A stretch of 48,294 nucleotides of DNA, taken from NCBI GenBank assembly GCA_023248745.1, contig JAHFDZ010000007.1, positions 1-48,294 of the forward strand, given 5' to 3'. Positions 25,151-32,799 of the stretch are shown here, piece by piece (the stretch's first letter is position 1; each line of letters starts with the position of its first letter). This stretch comes from Myxococcales bacterium. Its GTDB lineage: Bacteria > Myxococcota_A > Polyangia > Polyangiales > Polyangiaceae. Under the pieces are notes generated by a model. That model did not search any database. It was not told the origin of the DNA and saw nothing but the letters and a program-made list of their open reading frames with translations. Position numbers and translations under genes: made by a program.

Positions 25151-27067
25151 ATGCGCAAGTTCACAACACTCATCATCACAACGGCAGTCATCACAAGCGC
25201 GTGGGTAGGCTGTAGCGGCAAGAACTCGACAGAACTCGTTCCCGGTGTCTCGACGCAAATGCAGATCCCACGCGATCTGAAAACGGTGCGCATCGATTTG
25301 GCGCCAGCAGGCGAGCAATCCCGCTGCGTGATTGAAAACGTCAATCAATTTGACAATGGCCGCGACTTGCCGCGCACCCTTGGCGTCCTCAACGAGGTTG
25401 AGCGCGCGCGCGTCATCACCATCACCATTTGGGGATACGACGTCAGCGAGTTCGAAGCCCCGTCGCTTCAGGACTGCCTTGTCACGCCGATGTCCGACAC
25501 CAAGCACAAGCCTCGCATTTTGCGACGTGCGAGGCTCTCTTACGTCAACGGCAAAATCCTGTTTTTGCCAATGCCTCTTCGCTACTCTTGCTACGACAAG
25601 GTCGATTGTAAAGAGGACCAAACATGCAAAGCCGGCGAGTGCGTGAGCGCCGACGTCGATTCCGCGACGCTACCCGAATTTAACGCGAGCATGTTCGACG
25701 GCACCGACAATCTCTGCTTCAGCCCGAAGACATGCGCCGGGCTGCTCATCCCCGCAAAGACCGTGAACGCGACAGATTGCACGTACACGTTCTCCGTTGA
25801 CACGCCTGCAGCCCTCACGGGAATGAACGTCAAGATTTTTTACGATGGTGGCGAAGCCGAAATTCTCGACCTCGACAAGGAAGAAGGCTTCGAGCTCGTC
25901 GACAGCAAGACGGTCAAGCTAGCGCCTGGCCTCTGCAAAATTGTCAAAGGACAAGTGCCTGGCAAGGCGATCAACACCGTCATGCTATCGCCTGCCTGCG
26001 CGCCAAAAACGGTCTACCGGCCGCTCTGTAAAGAAGAGCTCCTCAAGCTTCCGAACTTGCCCGACGGTGGGTACACGAGCGATGGCATTTGCAACGTTGC
26101 CAAAGAACTTCAGCCTGCTCCAAGTTTGCTCTACGTCGTGATGGACGACGCGCAAAGTATGGCGCCTGTATACGGTCCTGATGGGCTGAAGCAAGTGCTG
26201 TCGTTCAACTTGACCGATCCTTCATTTAGAACAACCTACGTTGCATTTCGAAGGCTCGGCCACGACGCCGCAAATTGCACGAGCGATCCCAATGTCCTCG
26301 CAACACCCGAGGTTGCATTCAAGCTTGCTCCCGAAAATCAGGCGGCCGTCGCAAACGCTGTTGGCAACGCCTCAAGCGTCCAAGCGGCAAACCCGCCATT
26401 TTACATCGACGCAGCCTTGCGCGGAAATGGCGCCTACAAGACGCTCAAGGACTTCAGCGGATCGACAGCGTTCAATCGCCGCGCCGTCATGCTCATCGCA
26501 AACCGACGGATCGGTCCCGCTGTTCAGGGCAACGCAACGACGGAAGGCGGCACCTGCAACTTGGGTGCTCTCAACTCAGCCGAACTTGCAAAGACCGCGC
26601 GCACAACCGACAAAATTTACACCTACGTAGTCATGCTCGGAAACGTAGGCGGCACTCCTGGCATCGACGAAGCGACGACCATTGCACAAGAGGGCGGGAC
26701 GAGCGTCCTCGACGCGCGCAGCGGAGGCGCAAGCGCAGCGACAGTCTTCAACAAAGTTGTCGCCGACCTTGGCAGCTGTCTCTACGAAACGCCGGTGGGC
26801 CTCGTTCCCGACAACGCGACCAAAATTAGTTACCTCAATCCCATCAGCGTGGCTGAAACGTCAATTCCGTTTAGCGCCGAATGCTCGGAGACTAACCAAC
26901 TCAGTGCCAACGGTTGGAACGCGGACGGCAATCGCATTCGTGTGTGTGGCCAAGCGTGCACAACGCTGCGCGATACGCTCGTCACGATATCAAGCGCTTA
27001 TCAAGCGCAGAACAAGACGCCACCCACCCTTCCGCTCTACGCCACGAAGGCTTGCGCCTCAAACTAA
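25151..27067 (+). CDS. Lipoprotein with vWA-like region and degenerate MIDAS
   Basis: A 638-residue protein with a short signal peptide and lipobox WVGC (Cys21). The N-terminal third is beta-rich (TVRIDLAPAGEQ, ARVITITIWGYD). A cysteine cluster around residues 146-165 (SCYDKVDCKEDQTCKAGEC) resembles an EGF/disulfide-rich insert. From about 325 the sequence LLYVVMDDAQSMAPVYG starts a region with the order and hydrophobic pattern of a vWA domain (later RRAVMLIANRRIG, YTYVVMLGNVGGTPGIDEATTIAQEGG). The MIDAS motif DxSxS reads DDAQS, so one serine is missing and metal binding is uncertain. It probably acts at the envelope with the PEGA protein and kinase. Confidence 0.78.
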   Translation: MRKFTTLIITTAVITSAWVGCSGKNSTELVPGVSTQMQIPRDLKTVRIDLAPAGEQSRCVIENVNQFDNGRDLPRTLGVLNEVERARVITITIWGYDVSEFEAPSLQDCLVTPMSDTKHKPRILRRARLSYVNGKILFLPMPLRYSCYDKVDCKEDQTCKAGECVSADVDSATLPEFNASMFDGTDNLCFSPKTCAGLLIPAKTVNATDCTYTFSVDTPAALTGMNVKIFYDGGEAEILDLDKEEGFELVDSKTVKLAPGLCKIVKGQVPGKAINTVMLSPACAPKTVYRPLCKEELLKLPNLPDGGYTSDGICNVAKELQPAPSLLYVVMDDAQSMAPVYGPDGLKQVLSFNLTDPSFRTTYVAFRRLGHDAANCTSDPNVLATPEVAFKLAPENQAAVANAVGNASSVQAANPPFYIDAALRGNGAYKTLKDFSGSTAFNRRAVMLIANRRIGPAVQGNATTEGGTCNLGALNSAELAKTARTTDKIYTYVVMLGNVGGTPGIDEATTIAQEGGTSVLDARSGGASAATVFNKVVADLGSCLYETPVGLVPDNATKISYLNPISVAETSIPFSAECSETNQLSANGWNADGNRIRVCGQACTTLRDTLVTISSAYQAQNKTPPTLPLYATKACASN

Positions 27068-27074
27068 GCCGCGC

Positions 27075-27818
27075 TCAGCCGCGCGTTGGCACCTTGCCGC
27101 CAACCTCGCGCGCGATGTGCGCGACAACGTCACGACTGATCGGAATACGCGACTCGGCTTTGTCGCTGAGGACGGCGTATTCTGTTCCGTCTTTTCCATA
27201 CTCAAGAAACTTGACGTGTTCGCGGTTCACTATCGCATCGGCATGCACCCGCAAAAACTGCTTCGAATCAAGACGCGCAAGCCAACGTTCAAAAGGCTCG
27301 TCGCAAAAACGGGACGCGCTCTCGGCGAGCACTACGCTGCCTGCCCCATGTCTCGTAATGGCAGCAAGCTTCGCGATCGGCAGTGTGAAGTAACGACCGG
27401 TATCTCGCACAACGCACACAGGCTTACCGACGAGCAAGGGCGGCGGCACCTCACGCGGGCCGGAGCCAAGCCGCACCCTTGCGAGTGCAACTCCAATGCG
27501 CTGCATCGTAACAGGTTTAGTTACATGATTGAGATCGGCTGCAATGAGCAACCGACGCAAGTTCACGTCGTCGCCAACCGAAAATACGAAGCTCGGCGCG
27601 CCAGCAGGAATGGCTGCCGCAATGCTGAAGCCATCGATACCGGGAAGGCTCGCGTCGATGAACAAAACGTCTGTTGCGACAGTCTCGAGCAGCCGCAATA
27701 CGCCAAGGCCATCTTGCGCTTCGGCAACGATCTCGAGATCGACTCGCCCGACCAGCAGCCGCCGCAATCGTTCCCTCGCAGCCGCATCTCCGTCCGCGAC
27801 GAGCATTCGCGTAGGCAT
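27075..27818 (-). CDS. LytTR-family response regulator
   Basis: From ATG 27818 the protein has 247 residues. The receiver domain (about 1-115) shows VADGDAAARERL with acidic residues, the phospho-acceptor Asp in VLFIDASLPGIDG, and K in HVTKPVTMQRI. The LytTR DNA-binding domain (about 140-240) has RYFTLPIAKLAAI, FLRVHADAIVNREHVKFLE and SRIPISRDVV. Such regulators bind direct repeats upstream of target genes. No histidine kinase lies in the window, so the sensor is elsewhere. The gene is convergent with the lipoprotein at 25151, with only 7 bp between the stops. Start alternatives are GTG 27824 and ATG 27806. Confidence 0.92.
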   Translation of the reverse strand: MPTRMLVADGDAAARERLRRLLVGRVDLEIVAEAQDGLGVLRLLETVATDVLFIDASLPGIDGFSIAAAIPAGAPSFVFSVGDDVNLRRLLIAADLNHVTKPVTMQRIGVALARVRLGSGPREVPPPLLVGKPVCVVRDTGRYFTLPIAKLAAITRHGAGSVVLAESASRFCDEPFERWLARLDSKQFLRVHADAIVNREHVKFLEYGKDGTEYAVLSDKAESRIPISRDVVAHIAREVGGKVPTRG

Positions 27819-27934
27819 GTCCACAAGTTACGAAACGCGAACGCGTTGGTCCAATTCGTAACTTTTCGTGCTCAGTCTCACTGAGCACCCTATGCGTGCT
27901 TTTGCGGCTTCTGCACAAATAGACCCACTAACCC

Positions 27935-29665
27935 TCACGGACCGAACATCATCCCGATGTAAGGTCCAAGGAATAATTGAGTGCCACTCGAGAGCGTGTA
28001 ACCCGGCGTTGGAATTGTGCCCACGGGAGCACCATTTTTCACGATGTAGCGCGCCGCATCGCGCGACGTCACCGCCCCATCGCCCGAGTTCTCGGCCCAA
28101 AGTTGAGCACCGACTGCAAGCGTCGCGCTGCGTGCGACACGCCAGTGCGTCGAGAGGTCAAAAGACGCCGCGGGCGCGAAATAGGTAACTGCGCTAGGCA
28201 CAAACCTGTCGCTTGCACCATCGGGTGTTTCGGCCTGTCGCTGCATCGCAAGCACGCGCACGGCCCCACCGAATCCGGCCGCAAAGCTGATGCGAAAACC
28301 TCGAGTCTGCGCGCTGAGGCGCAAGCGGATTGCGCCATATCCACCGGCGCGGAACATCGTGAACGTCTCGGTTCGAATGGGCGTCGCGAACAGTGGATTG
28401 CCGCCCTGCGGCACGTTGCCGTCGAACTTCGCCTTCTGTTCGGTCACGTAGGTACTTCCACCGAGCATCAACTCGAAGCCAACGGGGTTCCATGTATACC
28501 CCACGTATCCTTGCAGGCCGCCGCCCATCGGACCCGGAGTCTCGCAACTTGCTGCACTGAGCGCGTTGCACTTGAGATCGAGCTCTGTGCCCGTGCTTCC
28601 GATGCCCTTCAAGAACATCAGATTGAACCCACCATAAACGCCTTGAAACAAACGCTCGGCGTCCGTTGTGATGTCGGTGAACGACTCGCCAGGTCGGTGC
28701 AGCGTGACCGTCTCTGTCGGCGATTCCTTGTCCTTTAGCGTCACCGACTTGTGAAAAGGCTCAAAGCCCTCCCGCGTGACGTCGATGTTGTGAGGACCAA
28801 TCGGCAAATCGCCGCTGAACGAACCTTCGCCTACAACTTTACCGTCGATCGAAATCGTGCCCGCGCCATCGCTTGTTCGCACTTCGAGGTGCGCGGTGGC
28901 CTCCTTTGCCGATAGTACAACTTCTTGACGTTGCCCGCGAACGATCTCGACGGTTTGGGTATCAGAGCCCAACGTATCTCCGCGCAACATCACAGAGTGC
29001 TTGCCGGGATCGAGTTCGCCTTCCCAAGGCGCGGCGCCGACGTCGTTTCCGTCAACGATCACGCGAACGTTTTTGCCAGTCGCCTCGCGCGCGGCGAGCT
29101 TGCCGCGAATAGCCTCGCGCACGAGTTTCGCTTCGATCGTAACGGTTGCGTTTGCACCCACTGAGCGAGACTCTTCGACGGGCAAAAAACCGTCTTTGAC
29201 GATGCGAACGCGACGCGTGCCCGCGCTCACGCGCTTGAACATTGGCATCGGCGTTGTGCCGACATTCACGTCGTCGACGAGGACGCTCGCCCCGGCTTCG
29301 TCCACGCGAATCGAAAGAGAACCCGTCTTCGCCGCGAGGTCTTTCAATCGCGACTCAGCTTCCGTCTGTTGCGCACGACTCAGCTTTGCGCCGTAAGTCT
29401 TGAGTAGCTCGTCATAGGCTTCATAGGCTTCAACCGTGTGTTGCAATTGGTAGTGCGCGTTCGCAACGCCAGCCTGAGCCGCAGCCGTTGGCTTTGCAGC
29501 AAGGGCCTCACTGTAAGCCGTCAACGAGGTTGACCATTCGCGCTTTTTGTCGGCTTGTTGACCACGCGTCAGCGCCGGCCCGTCCTTTTTGGGTTGCGCC
29601 GAAGCGCTCATCGGCGCCGATAGCGCGATCACCGCAAACGCCCACCAACGCACTGTTCTCGTCAT
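27935..29665 (-). CDS. PEGA-domain protein with C-terminal barrel-like region
   Basis: From ATG 29665 (MTRTVRWWAFAVIAL) the protein has 576 residues; a TTG at 29671 is less likely. The signal peptide is cleaved near SASA-QP. TPR-like helices (about 30-105) are followed by three PEGA-type modules (about 115-185, 190-255, 258-325; for example ASVLVDDVNVGTTPMP and GTISIDGKVVGEGSF). The last ~240 residues have short alternating strands with many glycines and aromatics (GLQGYVGYTWNPVGFELMLGG, FFLGPYIGMMFGP-like end), consistent with an outer-membrane beta-barrel. It starts 2 bp after the aminomutase stop. A barrel joined to PEGA modules could link the outer membrane to periplasmic partners. Confidence 0.82.
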   Translation of the reverse strand: MTRTVRWWAFAVIALSAPMSASAQPKKDGPALTRGQQADKKREWSTSLTAYSEALAAKPTAAAQAGVANAHYQLQHTVEAYEAYDELLKTYGAKLSRAQQTEAESRLKDLAAKTGSLSIRVDEAGASVLVDDVNVGTTPMPMFKRVSAGTRRVRIVKDGFLPVEESRSVGANATVTIEAKLVREAIRGKLAAREATGKNVRVIVDGNDVGAAPWEGELDPGKHSVMLRGDTLGSDTQTVEIVRGQRQEVVLSAKEATAHLEVRTSDGAGTISIDGKVVGEGSFSGDLPIGPHNIDVTREGFEPFHKSVTLKDKESPTETVTLHRPGESFTDITTDAERLFQGVYGGFNLMFLKGIGSTGTELDLKCNALSAASCETPGPMGGGLQGYVGYTWNPVGFELMLGGSTYVTEQKAKFDGNVPQGGNPLFATPIRTETFTMFRAGGYGAIRLRLSAQTRGFRISFAAGFGGAVRVLAMQRQAETPDGASDRFVPSAVTYFAPAASFDLSTHWRVARSATLAVGAQLWAENSGDGAVTSRDAARYIVKNGAPVGTIPTPGYTLSSGTQLFLGPYIGMMFGP

Positions 29666-29667
29666 CT

Positions 29668-30831
29668 TCAAAGAGTCCTCGTCGCCTGTGAAGCCGCATT
29701 ATCGCCCTCGCCGCGCGGCGGATCTACGTAAACCACTTCACGTCCTCGAAACGTCCGCAACGTCGTTCGACCCGCCTCTCGATGCACGACATATTCAGGC
29801 AAAAGCGGCACCTTACCGAAACCGCCAGGGGTATCGCAGATGAACTTCGGAAGCGCAATGCCGCTGAGCCTTCCTTGAAGCATCCCGACAATGGCAAGGC
29901 TCTCATCGAGCGTTGTGCGCAAGTGAGCGGTGCCCTTCACTGGATCGGCCTGCAAAAGGTAATATGGCCGAACCCGCACGCGGACAAGCGCACGGAATAG
30001 GGTTTCGAGCACCTCGGCATTGTCGTTGATTCCGCGAAGAAGCACCGTTTGGTTCATGACGGGAAAGCCGGCATCGGCCAGACGCTCGCAAGCGGCTCGG
30101 GCCTCACGCGTCACTTCACGTGGGTGATTGAAGTGGGTCATCACCCACAAAGGGTGGTGCGGGCGAAGCGCACGCAGGAGCTCGTCGGTGATGCGCATCG
30201 GCAACGTCACGGGCACACGCGTCGCTAGCCGAATGGTCTCGACCGTCGGGATGCTGCGAACTGCCGAGAGGAGACGCTCAAGCCGCTCCGTCGCCATCGC
30301 AAGCGGGTCGCCACCGCTCACGATGACATCGCGAATTTCCGGGTGCGCACGAATGTAGTCAAGCGCTGGAAGCAATTGTTCCAACGACGCCACACCGCCG
30401 CCGTCGCCGACCATGCGCGAGCGGGTACAAAAGCGGCAATAGACGGCGCAGCGATCGGTCGCGAGCAAAAGGACCCGGTCCGGATATCGCTGCACGAGAT
30501 GCGGCGCGACCTCGTGCGCCACTTCTCCGAGTGGGTCATCGAGATCACCAGGTGCGGCGTCCGCCTCGGCGATCGTCGGAACGCACTGCATGCGAATGGG
30601 GCACTGCGCATCGCCTTGACTTGCGAGCGAAAGGTAATACGGCGTGATCGCAATTGGCAGCCCTTGCCGCTCGGCACGGCGTGCACCCTCGAGCTCCGCC
30701 TGTGTAAGCGACAGGGATTGCGCAAGGCTATCGACGCTCGTGACCGCATTGCGAAGCTGCCATCGCCAATCGCTCGCACTCTCCTCCTCAACAGGCGCCG
30801 TGCTCTTTGCGACAACGAGATGACGGGTCAT
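29668..30831 (-). CDS. kamA: Lysine 2,3-aminomutase-family radical SAM enzyme
   Basis: From ATG 30831 (MTRHLVVAKS) the protein has 387 residues. It has the radical SAM cluster motif CAVYCRFC (Cys128, Cys132, Cys135), SGGDPL for SAM binding, the substrate-binding aspartates in LLQADPVKGTAHLRT (Asp296) and FICDTPGGFGK (Asp333), and the PLP lysine K340. These fit lysine 2,3-aminomutase or the related EF-P beta-lysylation enzyme EpmB; the intact PLP site and C-terminus favour the former group. AGGAG about 10 bases upstream and an ATGA overlap with the isomerase gene support the start. No beta-lysine acetyltransferase (ablB) is visible nearby. Confidence 0.88.
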   Translation of the reverse strand: MTRHLVVAKSTAPVEEESASDWRWQLRNAVTSVDSLAQSLSLTQAELEGARRAERQGLPIAITPYYLSLASQGDAQCPIRMQCVPTIAEADAAPGDLDDPLGEVAHEVAPHLVQRYPDRVLLLATDRCAVYCRFCTRSRMVGDGGGVASLEQLLPALDYIRAHPEIRDVIVSGGDPLAMATERLERLLSAVRSIPTVETIRLATRVPVTLPMRITDELLRALRPHHPLWVMTHFNHPREVTREARAACERLADAGFPVMNQTVLLRGINDNAEVLETLFRALVRVRVRPYYLLQADPVKGTAHLRTTLDESLAIVGMLQGRLSGIALPKFICDTPGGFGKVPLLPEYVVHREAGRTTLRTFRGREVVYVDPPRGEGDNAASQATRTL

Positions 30832-31868
30832 GGCTTGCCGGCTCCTGCATCCTTCGCTTGCTCGGCTTCGATCTCTTTGGCAATGCGCTTGACCATTTCG
30901 GCGTCGACCGTGACGGGATACTTTTTCTTTAGCGCCTCGATAAGCAGTCGTTCGTTCTCTTCGAGTTTTTGCTGCACGAGCTTCAAGCGAATGGAACGTT
31001 CGGCTTCTTCGTAGCTGCGCGCGCGCGGCTCGTTCTTTTGCGCGACGTTCACGACGTACCACTTGCCATCGTTGACGATGGCGTGGTCGAGCACGCCGGT
31101 AGAAGGCGCCTCAAACGCGGCCTTTCGAACGGCATCGGGGACGCGTGTGTTCGGACCACGCGCATCGCCAGGTGGGCTCACAAAACCGAAGTCGCCGGCG
31201 AGATCGATCGGCACGTTGCTCTTGGCTTGCGCATCGACCGAGCGCGTTTTGACGAGCTGACCCCAACCTTGTGGCGACCCATCCTTCTTCAGCGCAGTGA
31301 GCACGTCTTTGGCGGTCGCTTCGTCTTTCACCACGATGATCGACAGTCGCCTTCGCTCGGGATCGCTAAATTCATCGCGATGCGCTTCGAGGAAAGCCCT
31401 GACCTCAGATTCTGGAAGATCGCGAGGTGCCGGGACTCCCGCCCTGGCGCGCTCGAGCACCGAGTCTCGAAGGATTTCTCGAATCTCTTGTGCGACGATC
31501 GGATCTTTGTCGTAACCGCGTCGCTTGGCCTCTTGGGCAAGTAACTTGACGTTAATCATCTCCTCGAGGAGCTCTTTGCGCTTCTCGGGGCCTTGGTACC
31601 GCAAGCGGTCAAATTGATTCATGTGATCAAGCGCCGCAGAAAATTCGCCAAGCGTAATGGTCTCGCCCCCCACCTCAACCAGAACCTGATTGGCTTTGGG
31701 ATCGGCACCTGCGCGCTGCGCGTCGGCCTGACCCGAGCTCGATTTGCTGCAGCTTAGACTCGAAAATGCCGCCGCCAAAAGCGCCGCACCCAAAAGCACC
31801 ACACTAACCGTGCATGTGCCAAGAACCCGCTCTCCGTGATTGCCCTGTCTAAACACCGCCTGTAACAC
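30828..31868 (-). CDS. Lipoprotein peptidyl-prolyl isomerase (parvulin/SurA-like)
   Basis: A 346-residue protein with a signal peptide and lipobox SLSC (Cys40 from GTG 31868; the GTG at 31856 is a plausible alternative). A SurA/PrsA-type N-terminal region follows: VLVEVGGETITLGEFSAALDHMNQF and MINVKLLAQEAKRRGYDKDP. Then comes a parvulin domain (about 180-285) with RRRLSIIVVKDEATAKDVLTALK, DLAGDFGFVSPPG and VLDHAIVNDGKWYVVNVAQK. Such proteins assist folding of exported and outer-membrane proteins. It is the first gene of the unit isomerase-aminomutase-PEGA/barrel and divergent from pyrH with ~12 bp between starts, so the promoters overlap the coding starts. Confidence 0.86.
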   Translation of the reverse strand: MLQAVFRQGNHGERVLGTCTVSVVLLGAALLAAAFSSLSCSKSSSGQADAQRAGADPKANQVLVEVGGETITLGEFSAALDHMNQFDRLRYQGPEKRKELLEEMINVKLLAQEAKRRGYDKDPIVAQEIREILRDSVLERARAGVPAPRDLPESEVRAFLEAHRDEFSDPERRRLSIIVVKDEATAKDVLTALKKDGSPQGWGQLVKTRSVDAQAKSNVPIDLAGDFGFVSPPGDARGPNTRVPDAVRKAAFEAPSTGVLDHAIVNDGKWYVVNVAQKNEPRARSYEEAERSIRLKLVQQKLEENERLLIEALKKKYPVTVDAEMVKRIAKEIEAEQAKDAGAGKP

Positions 31869-31880
31869 TACCAGATCGCT

Positions 31881-32666
31881 ATGCCAGACCCGATCCTTGA
31901 GCGCCCCAATGTGTCGATGGCCCCCCCGCCTGCCAACATCCCTCCACCCGACCCCAACCTTCGGTATCGACGCGTCGTGCTGAAGCTCAGTGGCGAGGCA
32001 CTATGTGGCGCCAATGGCTTCGGCATCGATCCCGACATCATGCGAGCAACGGCAAGCGAACTCGCCGAAGTGCATCAACTTGGCGCGCAAGTTGGCGTTG
32101 TCGTCGGCGGAGGCAACATCTTTCGCGGCCTCAAAGGCGCAAGCATCGGCATGGACCGAGCTCAAGGCGATGCGATGGGGATGCTCGCGACGGTTATCAA
32201 TGCGCTCGCTCTGCAGGACGCACTCGAAAAGGCGGGCGTTCCGACGCGCGTGATGACCGCGATCGAGATTCGTCAAGTTGCTGAATCTTACATTCGCAGG
32301 CGGGCAATTCGCCACCTCGAGCATGGCAACATGGTCATTTTCGCCGCCGGTACAGGCAATCCATATTTCTCCACCGACACTGCAGCGGCGCTGCGTGCGA
32401 TGGAAATTCAAGCCGAAGCGCTCTTCAAGGCGACCAAGGTCGAAGGCATCTACGACAAGGACCCGGTCAAGCACCCTGACGCGACGATGTTTAACGCGAT
32501 GACCGCCGATCAGTTTATTGAACGCAAAATTGGCGTCATGGACACCACAGCCGTAACGCTTTGCCGTGAAAACAAGATGAGCATCCGCGTCTTCAAATTG
32601 ACCAATCACGGTAACATTCGGCGTGTTCTACTCGGCGACAGCATCGGCACCGTCGTCACAAGTTAG
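31881..32666 (+). CDS. pyrH: UMP kinase
   Basis: PyrH phosphorylates UMP to UDP. The 261-residue protein has the core motifs RVVLKLSGEAL, VVVGGGNIFRG, GMDRAQGDAMGMLATVINALALQDAL, FAAGTGNPYFSTDTAA, ATKVEGIYDKDPVKHPDA and the C-terminal GNIRRVLLGDSIGT. About 26 residues rich in Pro precede the core; an internal ATG at 31917 would shorten this. PyrH is often encoded with rpsB-tsf and frr, none of which is here. A G-rich or A-rich ribosome binding site is not obvious. Confidence 0.95.
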   Translation: MPDPILERPNVSMAPPPANIPPPDPNLRYRRVVLKLSGEALCGANGFGIDPDIMRATASELAEVHQLGAQVGVVVGGGNIFRGLKGASIGMDRAQGDAMGMLATVINALALQDALEKAGVPTRVMTAIEIRQVAESYIRRRAIRHLEHGNMVIFAAGTGNPYFSTDTAAALRAMEIQAEALFKATKVEGIYDKDPVKHPDATMFNAMTADQFIERKIGVMDTTAVTLCRENKMSIRVFKLTNHGNIRRVLLGDSIGTVVTS

Positions 32667-32758
32667 CGACTTGCTTCTCGGGCAGGGGGTAAGCTCGACG
32701 CTCAATCTCCGTCTCGGCGCGCGAGGCGCAATTGCCAGCCTCAGTGGCGCCAGTAGAG

Positions 32759-32798
32759 TGCGAAGACGGCCTTAGTAGGCCGCAATGGGGTCTTCGCA
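32759..32798 (+). promoter_or_regulatory. Two-level stem-loop directly before the protease start
   Basis: TGCGAAGAC (32759-32767) pairs with GTCTTCGCA (32790-32798). Nested inside, CGGCC (32767-32771) can pair with GGCCG (32778-32782). The outer stem ends one base before the ATG at 32800, and the G-run that would serve as ribosome binding site (32787-32790) lies in or beside it. It may be the pyrH terminator, or a leader structure that limits translation of the protease. Confidence 0.5.
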
Positions 32799-32799
32799 C

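Noticed and set aside
26682-27884. A 400-codon plus-strand open frame antisense to the LytTR gene
   Set aside because: It has Arg/Ser/Ala-rich composition without domains and covers the end of the 25151 lipoprotein and the well-supported LytTR regulator; it is a high-GC shadow frame.
30832-31062. N-terminal extension of the aminomutase by 77 residues
   Set aside because: The extension is Arg-rich, lies entirely inside the isomerase gene in another frame, and an ATG with AGGAG upstream at 30831 gives the family-typical start.
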